Shown: positions 8,774 to 17,047, numbered from the stretch's first letter. The stretch: 64,000 nucleotides of DNA from Halobacteriales archaeon QS_1_68_20 (GCA_003021085.1 PXRE01000006.1:124001-188000), one strand, 5' to 3'. A program made the numbers and translations. The notes: a model not told the origin generated them from the sequence alone.

Positions 8774-9702
8774 CACTCGAAGCTCTCCCCGAGGACGTCC
8801 TCGCTGGTGTCGCCCAGGGCGTAGGTCGGCCCGCCGAGCACGTCGACGGTGACCTGCGCCGGCCCCACCAGGTCCTCCGGGAGCGCCTCGAAGTCCCAGT
8901 CGGCGTCCTCGAAGACCTCGACCAGCGGGCGGCCGTACTCCGCGCCGGCGGAGGAGGGCACCTCGTCGAAGCGGTCGAAGTCGGCGGCGACTTGCAGGTG
9001 GACCTGCCCGCCGTAAGCGACCGCGTCGGTCGTCCGGCCGATAGCGGTCGCCTCGTCGTAGCTGACGGGCGCGACCGGGGTGCTCCCCGTCGCGGTGACG
9101 ATCTCGGTCGGGTCATAGCCCAGTTCCGAGAGCCGGAAGACCGCGAGTTCGGCCGCGCGGGCGGCCGCGGTGACGGACCCGGCGACGCTCCCCGTGGCGT
9201 ACGCCAGAAGGAACGTCGCGGAGGGTTCGACGCCGGCCCGTTCGGCGACGTGTTCGGCGACCGTCTCGTCGGGCAGTTCGGTCGACTCGACGGCCAACGC
9301 CGTGAGGTCGAACTCCTCGCGGTAGCCCATCCGGTCGTACTCCTCTTCGACGCCGACCAGCGCCCGTGCGGGGCCCGATCCCAGCCCCTCGAACTCCTCG
9401 ACTGCGAGTTCCCACCCGGCCTTCTGGCTCCCGAGAAGCGCGAGTCCGGGGTGGTCGGTCGTCAGTTCGACGACCGGCCGGGGCGTGCCCGCGACGGTCT
9501 CGGTGCGGGCCTGGAGGGTGGCCAGCCCGGCGGTCTGGATCTCCGCGAGCAGGAGACCGGCCTCGATGCCGCTCTCGACCTCGACGCCGAAGTCGAGGAC
9601 GGTCGCTTCGTCGTCGAGTTCGTGGACGGCCACGTTCAGTTCGTCGGCGAAGTCCAGCGCCTCGTCGACGAGTTCGATGGCCATCCGGTTGAGGCTGTCC
9701 AT
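8773..9702 (-). CDS. mch: Methenyltetrahydromethanopterin cyclohydrolase
   Basis: A 309-residue cytoplasmic enzyme that interconverts the methenyl and formyl forms of a pterin C1 carrier. In halophiles this is thought to use a folate-type carrier rather than methanopterin. Recognisable segments are MDSLNRMAIELVDEALDFAD at the start, GIEAGLLLAEIQTAGLATLQ, LTTDHPGLALLGSQKAGWEL and the conserved VAYGGQVHL near the end. Length is typical. The ATG at 9702 matches the usual Mch N-terminus; the 62 in-frame codons upstream are unlike the family. The downstream gene overlaps it by one base. Confidence 0.92.
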   Translation of the reverse strand: MDSLNRMAIELVDEALDFADELNVAVHELDDEATVLDFGVEVESGIEAGLLLAEIQTAGLATLQARTETVAGTPRPVVELTTDHPGLALLGSQKAGWELAVEEFEGLGSGPARALVGVEEEYDRMGYREEFDLTALAVESTELPDETVAEHVAERAGVEPSATFLLAYATGSVAGSVTAAARAAELAVFRLSELGYDPTEIVTATGSTPVAPVSYDEATAIGRTTDAVAYGGQVHLQVAADFDRFDEVPSSAGAEYGRPLVEVFEDADWDFEALPEDLVGPAQVTVDVLGGPTYALGDTSEDVLGESFE

Positions 9703-9775
9703 ACCCCGGGTTCGGCGGCCCGCGTCAAAGGGCTTGCCAGTCCGGCCGGAGACGGGCGACCGACTGGACGTCGAC

Positions 9776-9808
9776 CATATATGAATATATGTGCATATTC
9801 TCATATAT
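9776..9808 (-). promoter_or_regulatory. AT-rich promoter region of mch
   Basis: About 33 bp made almost only of A and T, containing several TATAT runs, lies 75-105 bp upstream of the mch start. It is the only AT-rich segment in the intergenic tract. On the minus strand it would place the transcription start about 45-75 bp upstream of the ATG. Confidence 0.5.
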
Positions 9809-9997
9809 ACCCGCTCGACCGCCGCAGTGGCGCGCGCTGGCGCGGCCTCCGTGGCGCGCCGGACACGCGCGAGGGACGAGTAACGCAAGGAGCGCTCGCA
9901 GGGCGCGACTGAGTAACGCAGTCGGCTGGGGAGGGGTGTGGCGATTAGTGGTTGGTCCGGGTGGGACTGAACGGGCCTCTCGCGCTGCCCCCGAGTC

Positions 9998-10125
9998 GAG
10001 CGCGCGGGGGCTTTCTGCGTGTTGCTGTCCGAGTTACCGTCGGCAGAGAGCGCGCGGGGGCTTTCTGCGTGTTGCCAGCCACGGACCCGTCCCCAGAGAG
10101 CTCACAAAGGCTTTCGAAACAGTCC
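9998..10125. repeat. Three direct repeats with a 50-bp period
   Basis: Two 28-bp copies starting GAGCGCGCGGGGGCTTTC are identical at 9998-10025 and 10048-10075. A third, degenerate copy starts exactly 50 bp later at 10098 (GAGCTCACAAAGGCTTTC). The spacers are unrelated 22-bp sequences. The even phasing suggests duplicated units of about 50 bp. Confidence 0.75.
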
Positions 10126-10225
10126 GGCCAACGACGTCGGCTACGTTGAACACTGCCAGGACGGACCCGCCAACCGAACGTCTTCGGGACAACGGACTCC
10201 ACCGTACAGGAGCGAGGAAGAACCG

Positions 10226-10459
10226 ATGAGCGAACCGGCCAACGTCGACCGCGAACTGGACGTCCGGACCATCGACGGCGAACCGTTCGGCGACATCGTG
10301 GCCGCGCTCGAGGACCTCGGGGACGGCGAGCGCCTGCGACTGGTCAACAGCTTCGAGTCGGTGCCGCTGTACGACGTCCTCGAGGACCGCGGGTTCACCT
10401 ACGAGTCGACGCAGGTGGCCGACGACGAGTGGCACGTGCTGGTCGAACCCGCGGGATAG
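10226..10459 (+). CDS. DUF2249-domain small protein
   Basis: A 77-residue acidic protein with the pattern of the DUF2249 / SirA-like family: LDVRTIDGEPFGDIVAALEDLGDGERLRLVNSFESVPLYDVLEDRGF. The strand-helix-strand order and the 'LVNSFESVPLYDVL' loop are characteristic. The ATG at 10226 follows a GAGGAAG sequence and begins the compact domain directly. Relatives often lie beside denitrification or respiratory genes; here the neighbour is a damaged membrane-protein gene with a heme-copper-oxidase look. The molecular function is not known. Confidence 0.8.
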   Translation: MSEPANVDRELDVRTIDGEPFGDIVAALEDLGDGERLRLVNSFESVPLYDVLEDRGFTYESTQVADDEWHVLVEPAG

Positions 10460-10480
10460 CCACCATCGGCCCCGGGATTC

Positions 10481-11358
10481 TCAATCGACGTCGCCCTCCG
10501 GGATTGCCCCTTCGTCTGTGCCCGACCCGTCAGCGGAGGCCCCAGTCCCTCCCGACCAGGGCGTGCCGAACACGATAGCCGTCAGCGAGTGGGGGCTGTG
10601 TCGTCGCAACACCGGGACCACGTTGACGAGAAAGAGCACCGCACCCAGGGTGACGAGCAGGCCGGCGAGTGCGCTGACGGTCGGGAGACTGGCCCACTCC
10701 GCGACGACGAGGAACCCGGTCCCGACCAACAGCGTGACGAAGTCCGCGAAGGCGATGTGGTCGTCGTAGCGGTCGTCGATCATGGGGACGGCTTCGAACC
10801 CCAGGCGGTCGGTGTAGCGGTGGATCCAGACGACGAACGGGACGACGTGGTACAGCGTCCCGAGGACGACGAACCCGACCCGCGCCCGGCAGGAGCAGGT
10901 GGGTCGTCCCCGCGGCGCCGAAGCGGGTCGTCCGCGCCAGGGGGTCGGCCAGCCACGCCGGGACGGCCAGGACGGCCCACAGGCCCAGCGCCGCCGCGAC
11001 GACCGCGTACCGGCGGTGCATCGGCGTCCACGCGACCTGCATCTCCCGGAGCCGCCGGGCGAGCACGACGGCGAACCCGGCCAGCGAGGCGGCGACGAGC
11101 AGACCGCCGACCCGGGCGAGGGGCGCGTAGGCGGGTAGCCGCCCCGCGGCGAGCGACGCGACGCCGACGGGGTAGGCGACCTCCTCGAACCACCGGAGCG
11201 GCACGTCGACGCCGTGGAGTTCGGTCTGGGTGAACATGGTCGCGAGCTGGTACAGCGCCCCGAGGACGGTGGTCAGCACCGCGCCGAACACCGCCAGCGT
11301 GGCGTGGACACCGAGTACGTTCGCGCGCGAAGTGGCGGGGAACGGGGTCGAGATTCAC
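10481..11358 (-). pseudogene. Frameshifted polytopic membrane protein
   Basis: Three reading frames must be joined to rebuild one protein. The first (from a GTG at 11358) gives VNLDPVPRHFARE. Near 11320 the frame shifts to NVLGVHATLAVFGAVLTT, and near 10880 it shifts again to VGFVVLGTLYHVVPFVVW, running to the stop at 10481. The second shift is explained by one extra C/G base at 10880. The reconstructed protein has about seven hydrophobic helices and conserved His residues, resembling haloarchaeal oxidase-subunit-I-like membrane proteins. The family assignment is tentative. With two shifts it is either decayed or affected by sequencing errors. Confidence 0.75.
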
Positions 11359-11531
11359 GAGGTCGTCGTGGAGCGGTCGCCCGACGACGGGTAACAGGTT
11401 CCGACCTTCCCCTGACCGTCGCAGTGACGTCTTCCTGGCGCCCGCATCGCTTTCTCGACGGACGCGCCGCTGCGGGCCATTGCGCGTTCACGAAGAAAAC
11501 CGCGAAGAACGGATGTCCCAGAGTCGGGGGT

Positions 11532-11551
11532 TACCCGAACATGTCCCGCAT
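11532..11551 (-). repeat. Left attachment site (attL)
   Basis: On the plus strand the site reads TACCCGAACATGTCCCGCAT. It matches the right site with one mismatch. On the minus strand it encodes MRDMFG followed by a stop, a duplicate of the SecY C-terminus with different wobble bases (GGG TAA here, GGT TAG at secY). The integrase gene begins 45 bp to the right. Confidence 0.85.
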
Positions 11552-11560
11552 GTACCGATA

Positions 11561-11572
11561 GTTAGTACTAAC
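11561..11572. promoter_or_regulatory. Perfect 12-bp palindrome before the integrase
   Basis: GTTAGTACTAAC is its own reverse complement and ends 23 bp before the integrase ATG. The position overlaps where a TATA element or repressor site would sit, so it may be an operator or part of the recombination arm-site region. Confidence 0.55.
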
Positions 11573-11595
11573 ATCTGGGGAACTGACTGGCAGGT

Positions 11596-12915
11596 ATGGT
11601 CGACGTAAACGATGCCAGTGGGATGGGAAAGCAACTCCAGCGCCAGTGGGAGTTGCTCGAGGAGGCCGACATCCCCGACGCCGACCGGGCCGCCATCTCG
11701 GCGTTCGTCACCCACCGCCGGGAGATCGAGGACACCGCCCGGTCGACCCGTCGGACAGACCTGAGCAACCTCCGGTGCGCGAGCGAGCGCGCGGACGTGC
11801 CGCTCACCGAGATGGACCTGGCCGACGTCCGGGACCTGTTCGACACCCTGACGACGTCGCGCGATCAGGGTGGCTACGGCCTCGACCCCTCGGGCAGCGG
11901 CATGTTCGACTACAAGCGCGCGCTCCGCGTGTTCTTCGACTGGCTGGACGGCGACCCCGAGTACGGCGACTACCCGTTCGCCGACCGGATCACCCTCCCC
12001 GACCGCGACGTCCAGGGCGCGGCCACCGAGGACGAGATGCTGACGCCCGAGGAGGTCGAGCGGCTGAAGGACGCCGCGAACCACCCGCGGGATCGCGCGC
12101 TCATCGCCCTCCTGGCCGACGTCTGCCCGCGGGTGACGCTCCTGCTGGGGTTGCGGGTCGGCGACGTCTCCCTGGACGGGGACGAACCGTGGTTCCGACC
12201 GAACCCGAACGTCGAGGACGGCCACAAGGGCGTCGACGACGACCCCATCCCGATCCTCTACTCGCGCGGCGAACTCCGGTCCTGGGTGAACCAGCACCAC
12301 CCCGACCCGCGGGATCACGCGCCGCTGTGGCCGGTCCTGAAGGGGTACGACCGCGAGAACCCCCAGCAGTGCGCGCTCGGTGACGATCGCCTTCGGGACC
12401 TGCTGGCGGAGTGCGCCGACCGCGCCGACCTGGACAAGCCGGCCGAACCCCACCACTTCCGCCGGGTCGCGCTCACCCGGATGTCCAACAGCGACCGCCT
12501 CACCCCGCAGGAGATCACCCACATCGCCGGCTGGGCGAGCCAGCAGATGCTCGAGGTCTACGACTACACCACCGCGGAGGAGCGCAACGCCGCCATCCAC
12601 GAGACCCTGGGGTTCAGCGACGGCAAGTCCGGCGACGGGACCGACCTCGACATGGACCCCGTCGCCTGCCCGAACTGCCGGACGAAGGTCCCCTCGGCGG
12701 CCCACTTCTGCCCGCAGTGCGGCGCCGCCGTCGACGAGGTCGTCAAGTCCGAGGTCGAAGACCGCAAGCGCCGGGCGACCGAGCAGAGCATCACCGCCGA
12801 CGACCCCGACGCGGCCGTCGTCTACCAGAAGCTCGCCGAGCGCCTCGACATGGACCCTGAGTTCGTCCGACAGGCGTTGAGTGACGACGCCGGTCATGCG
12901 GACTCGCCCTCCTGA
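11596..12915 (+). CDS. int: Tyrosine integrase with C-terminal zinc ribbon
   Basis: A 439-residue site-specific recombinase that inserts and excises the provirus. Residues 1-115 form a SAM-like core-binding domain. The catalytic domain (about 145-335) shows the first Arg in LLLGLRVGDV (Arg187), the His-x-x-Arg box in HHFRR (about 286-290), the Gly-Trp of IAGWAS and the nucleophile Tyr in EVYDYTT (Tyr322 or Tyr324). A zinc ribbon CPNC...CPQC (358-375) and a helical tail follow, a common haloarchaeal integrase layout. The start lies 45 bp from attL, as expected. The 3' end overlaps a small minus-strand gene by about 20 bp. Confidence 0.95.
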   Translation: MVDVNDASGMGKQLQRQWELLEEADIPDADRAAISAFVTHRREIEDTARSTRRTDLSNLRCASERADVPLTEMDLADVRDLFDTLTTSRDQGGYGLDPSGSGMFDYKRALRVFFDWLDGDPEYGDYPFADRITLPDRDVQGAATEDEMLTPEEVERLKDAANHPRDRALIALLADVCPRVTLLLGLRVGDVSLDGDEPWFRPNPNVEDGHKGVDDDPIPILYSRGELRSWVNQHHPDPRDHAPLWPVLKGYDRENPQQCALGDDRLRDLLAECADRADLDKPAEPHHFRRVALTRMSNSDRLTPQEITHIAGWASQQMLEVYDYTTAEERNAAIHETLGFSDGKSGDGTDLDMDPVACPNCRTKVPSAAHFCPQCGAAVDEVVKSEVEDRKRRATEQSITADDPDAAVVYQKLAERLDMDPEFVRQALSDDAGHADSPS

Positions 12916-13070
12916 GCGTCGAGGTCGGCCAACCAGGCGTCGATCGTCTCCCGCAGCTTCTCGTCGTCGGTCTGGTCACGAACCTGTTCGACGAGGTCGC
13001 GGTGCTCGCTTGCGAACTCGTCCGGGTCTTGCTCGAGCGCGTTTCGAATGTGGTCGGTAGTGGCGTTCAC
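12894..13070 (-). CDS. Small acidic protein, unknown function
   Basis: A 58-residue protein with a GTG start overlapping the stop of the upstream gene (GTGA). It is strongly acidic and helical (NALEQDPDEFASEHRDLVEQV). No family is recognised. It is last in the minus-strand accessory operon, and its 3' end overlaps the integrase 3' end tail to tail. Confidence 0.65.
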   Translation of the reverse strand: MNATTDHIRNALEQDPDEFASEHRDLVEQVRDQTDDEKLRETIDAWLADLDAQEGESA

Positions 13071-13804
13071 GATGATTCCCCCCTGTGGTCGAGCATGGCG
13101 AGGTCGCGATCCAGTTCTTCAAGCGTCTCCGAGTCGTGGTCGGCGGTGAGGACGGCCGCGCCATCTCCAGTGTCGAACAGCCAGACGCCGTCGCCCTCCT
13201 CCAGCAACGACAGGTCGACGCCGTGCTGGTCGGCGCGGTAGCTGGCCTCGATCTCGACCTCCTCGTCGAGCGCCTGGTCCGGGTCGTCGTCGGCGACCTC
13301 GCTGCCCTGGTCGTTCTCGCTGACCTCGTCGACGTCGTCGGCCTCGTCGTGGACCCGGCCCTCGTGGATGGCGAGGCCGCGTTCGCTGTCGAACTCGTCG
13401 CCGCACGTCTCGCAGGCGTGCGTCTCGGCCTCGTCGTCCTCCGGCGCGTCCTCGGCGTGACCGTCGCCGGCCTCGCTGGACCCTCGCGCACGCTGCTCGC
13501 GCGTGCCCTCGTCCTGGACCAGCAGGGGACCGGCGTCCACCTCGTAACCGCGGTCGCGAACGTGTTCCACGGCGGCCGCGAATCCCCACAGCGACGTGTA
13601 GTGCAGGAACCGCCCGTTGTGCGGGCCGAACTTGTCGACCTCGAGGCGGCCGTCGTCGGTGGTCGACGCGTCGAAGGCGTACGACCGCGCGCTGGCGTCC
13701 TCGCCTTCGGGGTCGACACGGACGGCCACCGACACCGCCTCGATCTCGCCGGCGTCGCTGCGGGACTCCTCGTAGCTGGTGATCGCCGTCGTGACGTCGG
13801 CCAT
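13067..13804 (-). CDS. C2H2 zinc-finger protein, provirus accessory
   Basis: A 245-residue acidic protein. The N-terminal part (MADVTTAITSYEESRSDAGE) is unassigned. A classic C2H2 finger lies near the middle: HACETCGDEFDSERGLAIHEGRVH, with Cys-x2-Cys and His-x4-His. A very acidic linker and a C-terminal domain (DLSLLEEGDGVWLFDTGDGAAVLTADHD) follow. The ATG overlaps the upstream stop (ATGA). A regulatory role is inferred from the finger. It belongs to an operon of overlapping small genes running from about 19,114 down to 12,894. Confidence 0.75.
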   Translation of the reverse strand: MADVTTAITSYEESRSDAGEIEAVSVAVRVDPEGEDASARSYAFDASTTDDGRLEVDKFGPHNGRFLHYTSLWGFAAAVEHVRDRGYEVDAGPLLVQDEGTREQRARGSSEAGDGHAEDAPEDDEAETHACETCGDEFDSERGLAIHEGRVHDEADDVDEVSENDQGSEVADDDPDQALDEEVEIEASYRADQHGVDLSLLEEGDGVWLFDTGDGAAVLTADHDSETLEELDRDLAMLDHRGESS

Positions 13805-14271
13805 CAGGCACCCACCCCCCAGGCGATGAGCACCGCGACTGCCAGCAGGACGATGCAAGCGGCCCCGAACAACAGCGGGCCCACCGGGACGCGGGCGCGA
13901 TTTGCTTTCAGGGTCGTTTGGTTCGTCGGTCGCTCCCTCCCGACGTACTCGAACTCGACGACCGTCACGACCTTCTCGGGGTCCCAGGCACCTTCGCCGT
14001 ACACTCGCTCGTAGCCCTCGCGGAAGTCCTCGAGATCTTCGTAGTCGCCCTCCTTCTGGGCGTCCTCGTCGGTCATTTCCCCGAGCGACTCCTCGTACGT
14101 ATCGAGTACGCGGATGTAGCAGTCCGCCTCTTCGTCGGACGTGAACAACGCCGTCGTCGCCGCGACGACAGTCCCCACGTTCGGCCCGGAGTAGTTCTCG
14201 TCCCACTCCCGGCGCGTCACGGTCTTGCTCCCGCTTCGGATCAGCGGGATGTGGTATTCTTTAAATAGCAT
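13804..14271 (-). CDS. ASCH-like domain protein with a C-terminal helix
   Basis: A 155-residue protein. It begins MLFKEYHIPLIRSGSKTVTRREW, which has the ASCH signature of a basic loop after 'G-x-K-T-x-T-R-R'; ASCH domains bind RNA or modified nucleotides. The C-terminus is a single transmembrane segment (VGPLLFGAACIVLLAVAVLIAW), so the protein may be membrane-tethered with the ASCH domain inside. The ATG at 14271 was chosen because the motif starts there; upstream in-frame residues are unlike the family. The start overlaps the previous gene by 11 bp. The pairing of ASCH with a membrane anchor is unusual. Confidence 0.75.
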   Translation of the reverse strand: MLFKEYHIPLIRSGSKTVTRREWDENYSGPNVGTVVAATTALFTSDEEADCYIRVLDTYEESLGEMTDEDAQKEGDYEDLEDFREGYERVYGEGAWDPEKVVTVVEFEYVGRERPTNQTTLKANRARVPVGPLLFGAACIVLLAVAVLIAWGVGA

Positions 14272-14644
14272 CCTCTGACCCCTCCAGTTGAGCAACGTCC
14301 ATCCCACCGTCGGCGATGTAGACGTCGCCGTGTTCGTCCCGCTCGATGGTCGCCCGCCGGTCGACGCTCGCCTCGGCCAGCGTGTCCAGCGCGTCGGTCA
14401 GGCGGTCGGTGTCGCCGTCCGGGCAGTAGACCGCGCCGTGCTGGTGGCGGATCCGCAGCGTGTCAGGTTCGAGGAGTTGGTCGGCGGCGCCGCCACCAAC
14501 CCCGATGAGGCGGACGTGGCCCGTCTCGACTGGGTGGACCGTCCACTCCTCGACGCCCTCGGTGGAGCGGACCCGGATGCCGTCGATCTGCTCCCGGGCG
14601 TCGACGACCGCGGGGTCGACCTCGCCCGTCCCTTCACCGGGCAT
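14261..14644 (-). CDS. Hypothetical provirus protein
   Basis: A 127-residue acidic protein with several beta-strand-rich segments (IRVRSTEGVEEWTVHPVETGHVRLIG). No motif is recognised. It starts 11 bp inside the upstream zinc-ribbon gene and ends 11 bp inside the ASCH gene, so it is part of the coupled operon. Confidence 0.65.
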   Translation of the reverse strand: MPGEGTGEVDPAVVDAREQIDGIRVRSTEGVEEWTVHPVETGHVRLIGVGGGAADQLLEPDTLRIRHQHGAVYCPDGDTDRLTDALDTLAEASVDRRATIERDEHGDVYIADGGMDVAQLEGSEDAI

Positions 14645-14903
14645 GGCCCACCTCCTCGGGCGAGACGGGGTCGTCGAAGTGGTTCTTGCAGCAGTCGCAG
14701 AAGTAGTCCCCGTCGTACTCCCGCTTGTTCGGCCCGCCATGGACCTGCGTTTTGACGGAGATGTTGTACGATCCACAGTGGGGGCAGCGCTCGCGTTCCT
14801 CGGCCGGCGTGGAACTCGGCGCGCGACGGGCCGCGTCGAGGTCGAAGTCGTCCGGGATGCCGGGCGCGACGGGACGCTCTCCGTTACTCGCCACCGTCCT
14901 CAC
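14634..14903 (-). CDS. Zinc-ribbon protein
   Basis: An 89-residue protein with two Cys pairs: CPHCGSYNISVK and, about 25 residues later, CDCCKNHF, a treble-clef or ribbon type zinc site. The GTG at 14903 is the annotated start; the GTG at 14894 is also possible. It overlaps both neighbours. Small zinc ribbons of this type are very common in haloarchaeal viruses; nucleic-acid or protein contact is the usual guess. Confidence 0.65.
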   Translation of the reverse strand: MRTVASNGERPVAPGIPDDFDLDAARRAPSSTPAEERERCPHCGSYNISVKTQVHGGPNKREYDGDYFCDCCKNHFDDPVSPEEVGHAR

Positions 14904-15459
14904 CTCCTTCCAGCGTGGCCGCCTCAGCGAGTTCGGCGGCCTCGTCGATCAGGTTCTGGTCGAAGCCTGCGATACCTGCCTCCCTGGCGATGTCCGCCGG
15001 GGCCAGATCGCCGCTTGTCCGCATCGACGCCTGGAACAGCCGGTCGAACACGTCCCGGGCGACCATGCGGTAGACGCGGTCGACGCCGTCGACGTTCTCG
15101 TACTCCGGGCGGCCCAGCCGCGACGAGGGGAAGTCGTAGGACTTCGTCGGCTTGCTGTCCACGCTGGCGACGTAGACGCAGGTGTAGACGGGGTCGGCCG
15201 GGCGAGCGCGGAGGCGACCGTTGCCGGTGTTGCCCAACAGGTCGTAGTCGTTGCGCTCGCTCCAGGCGTCGGCGCGGTCCGCGGCCTTCCCGACGACGAC
15301 CATGTTCCGGCCGTTCGCCAGGTCGACCACCGGATCGCCGATCTTGAAGTCGTCCGCCAGCGGGTCGACCGGTTCGGGAGCGGCCTCGATGGTGGTCCGG
15401 CGCGCATCGTCCTGGGCGCCGTGGTCCTCGAAGTCACCGAGGTCACCGTCACTCGCCAT
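14884..15459 (-). CDS. Hypothetical provirus protein
   Basis: A 191-residue protein. The ATG at 15459 was chosen because upstream in-frame sequence is Thr/Arg-rich and typical of a shadow frame. A central region, DFKIGDPVVDLANGRNMVVVGKAADRADAWSERNDY, has the look of a small beta-barrel (KOW/SH3-like) domain, and the C-terminal part is acidic and helical. Similar barrels recur in haloviral accessory genes. Function is unknown. Confidence 0.7.
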   Translation of the reverse strand: MASDGDLGDFEDHGAQDDARRTTIEAAPEPVDPLADDFKIGDPVVDLANGRNMVVVGKAADRADAWSERNDYDLLGNTGNGRLRARPADPVYTCVYVASVDSKPTKSYDFPSSRLGRPEYENVDGVDRVYRMVARDVFDRLFQASMRTSGDLAPADIAREAGIAGFDQNLIDEAAELAEAATLEGGEDGGE

Positions 15460-15718
15460 CGTCGGCACCTCCTGACTCGTCGGCCGATTCGCCGATCCGC
15501 ACCTCGACATCGCCCTCTCGGATCGGGTCCTCGTCACCGTAGATACCGTACGCCAGGATGTCGTCCCGACGGAGCCAGTGCGGGTCCGAGTGGCCACCAA
15601 CCCGAACGAAGTCGCCGTCGACCTCGCTGATGGGGGCGACCTGCCACTCCCCGTCGGCTCTCCAGGCCACGAGGTGGCCCTGCCCAAGTTCGAACGTCGC
15701 GGGGACGTCGTCGCTCAT
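15449..15718 (-). CDS. Small beta-rich protein
   Basis: An 89-residue acidic protein with an ATG overlapping the upstream stop. Its strands (FELGQGHLVAWRADGEWQVAPISEVDGDFVRVGG) suggest a small barrel related to the neighbouring 191-residue protein. Function is unknown. Confidence 0.65.
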   Translation of the reverse strand: MSDDVPATFELGQGHLVAWRADGEWQVAPISEVDGDFVRVGGHSDPHWLRRDDILAYGIYGDEDPIREGDVEVRIGESADESGGADDGE

Positions 15719-16437
15719 GCGTCACCTCCCGACTCGTCGAGCGTGGTCTGCTCCGCCTCCTCGTCGTCCTCGGGGACGAACGCGAACGGGAGGAGTTCCT
15801 GTTCGACGAACCGGCAGAACACGGCGTGCGTCCAGTCCCGCCAGATGGCGACGTAGCCGCTCCGGTAGACGACGCCGCGGGCGACCGTCCCGCGCCAGTC
15901 GCGCTCGAAGCCCAGGCCGATCGTCGCCTCGCGGGCGTCCGTCGGGTGGGCGTCCTGGTGGTAGCTGATGCGCGCGCCCTCGCCGTCGTCGCGACCGACC
16001 ATCCAGGTGTCCAGAAGGCCGTCCTCCTCGTCGGCCTCCCAACTGCGCCCCAGCGACTCGACGTCGATCGCCAGTTGCTCGGGACGCTCATTGGTCTGGG
16101 ACGCGATCACGTCGAACGGGAAGGCGAACTCACCGCTCCCGTAGACGGATTCGGCGACGACCAGCCCCGAACCGGTGACGTCGGCCACCCACTCGCTGGT
16201 GACCTCCTGAGGGACCTCGTCGCTGGTGGTCAGGATCGTGCCGTTAGGCGCGACGTCGACGTCGACGCGGGTGCGAGTGACCCGGCCGGCGGCCACGCCG
16301 TGCTGGACGACGCTGCCGCCGTCAAGGTTCTGTTGCGTGTCACGCACGTCGAGCGCGGGCGGGCTGCCGTCGTTGGACCACGTCTCCAGCGGGTCCTCCG
16401 CCGGCGACTCCAGCAGGGCGAGCGTGCCGGCGATCAC
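15715..16437 (-). CDS. Hypothetical provirus protein
   Basis: A 240-residue protein starting at a GTG that overlaps the stop of the winged-helix gene. It has mixed strands and helices, with an aromatic section (GFERDWRGTVARGVVYRSGYVAIWRDWTHAVFCRFVEQELLPFAF) and a very acidic C-terminus. No motif is recognised. It is one link in the coupled accessory operon. Confidence 0.65.
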   Translation of the reverse strand: MIAGTLALLESPAEDPLETWSNDGSPPALDVRDTQQNLDGGSVVQHGVAAGRVTRTRVDVDVAPNGTILTTSDEVPQEVTSEWVADVTGSGLVVAESVYGSGEFAFPFDVIASQTNERPEQLAIDVESLGRSWEADEEDGLLDTWMVGRDDGEGARISYHQDAHPTDAREATIGLGFERDWRGTVARGVVYRSGYVAIWRDWTHAVFCRFVEQELLPFAFVPEDDEEAEQTTLDESGGDA

Positions 16438-16877
16438 GCCGACTCACCCCCGGTGCGCGCCTCGACGGCGTGCATCACGCCGGCGACGCCCGACAGTTCG
16501 GGGCCGGCCTCGACCAGCCCGCCGCGCTTGTCGTACTCGACGACGTCGGCCTCGTCCAGCTTGTCGAGGTGGCACTGGTAGAGCCCGACGTACACGCGCT
16601 TGCGGTCGTCGGAGGGGACCTGCTCGGGGTCGACGCCGGTCTCGCGGGCGGCGACTCGCTCGGCCAGCTCGCCGATCGCGAGCGCGCCGTACTCGTCGAT
16701 CAGGTCCACCACGTGGCGCCGGCGCGAGTTCTGCAACAGTTCCTGGACGCGAGTGGCCGTCAAGCTCGTCGGGGACTCGCCGGGCTCGCCGTAGCGCTCG
16801 ACGAGCCAGTGCCCGATACGAGCCAGTAAGCTACGCTTATCGGCCGAACTCGAAAAAGAGGGGTCCGCGGCCGTCAT
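16434..16877 (-). CDS. Winged-helix regulator, DUF7344-like
   Basis: A 147-residue protein with a clear winged-helix domain: LLQNSRRRHVVDLIDEYGALAIGELAERVAARE, then a long helix with YVGLYQCHLDKLDEADVVEYDKRGGLVE. This pattern is typical of haloarchaeal DUF7344/ArsR-like regulators. An N-terminal extension of about 45 residues is polar. It probably controls provirus genes. It overlaps the preceding gene's stop at 16,874-16,877. Confidence 0.8.
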   Translation of the reverse strand: MTAADPSFSSSADKRSLLARIGHWLVERYGEPGESPTSLTATRVQELLQNSRRRHVVDLIDEYGALAIGELAERVAARETGVDPEQVPSDDRKRVYVGLYQCHLDKLDEADVVEYDKRGGLVEAGPELSGVAGVMHAVEARTGGESA

Positions 16878-17047
16878 GCCGCATCGCCCCCCTCCCGGCG
16901 GCGGCGCTGTTGTCGCTCGAACTCGGCCGGCGACGGCCCGGCGTAGTGGCCGCCGCGGGGTCGAAGCTGCTCCTTACCAGCGTTAGCAAGTTGGTTACTT
17001 TTATCAGTCGGTCCGACCTTTTCTGATGTGGTCTTGCGGTTTGGCAT
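16874..17047 (-). CDS. Small basic protein
   Basis: A 57-residue protein, basic at both ends (MPNRKTTSEK and RQQRRRREGG), unlike the acidic norm of haloarchaea. The ATG at 17047 was chosen over an upstream in-frame start. A nucleic-acid contact is possible. A 13-bp dyad (AAGTTGGTTACTT) falls inside its coding sequence. Confidence 0.5.
   Translation of the reverse strand: MPNRKTTSEKVGPTDKSNQLANAGKEQLRPRGGHYAGPSPAEFERQQRRRREGGDAA

Larger units (their letters stand above)
9703..10225. other. Intergenic tract without a gene
   Basis: This 520-bp stretch holds an AT-rich patch at 9776-9808 (TATATGAATATATG and CATATATAC) that is the likely promoter of mch. It also holds a GC-rich section with the 50-bp-period repeats annotated separately. 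Open frames across the repeats are Arg-rich and differ in reading frame between copies, so I do not call a gene. Confidence 0.6.

Noticed and set aside
9998-10125. CRISPR-like array
   Set aside because: There are only three units, the third is degenerate, spacers are 22 bp and no cas gene is near.
13085-14014. A 309-codon plus-strand frame
   Set aside because: It is antisense to the zinc-finger and ASCH genes, which have real motifs and coupled starts.
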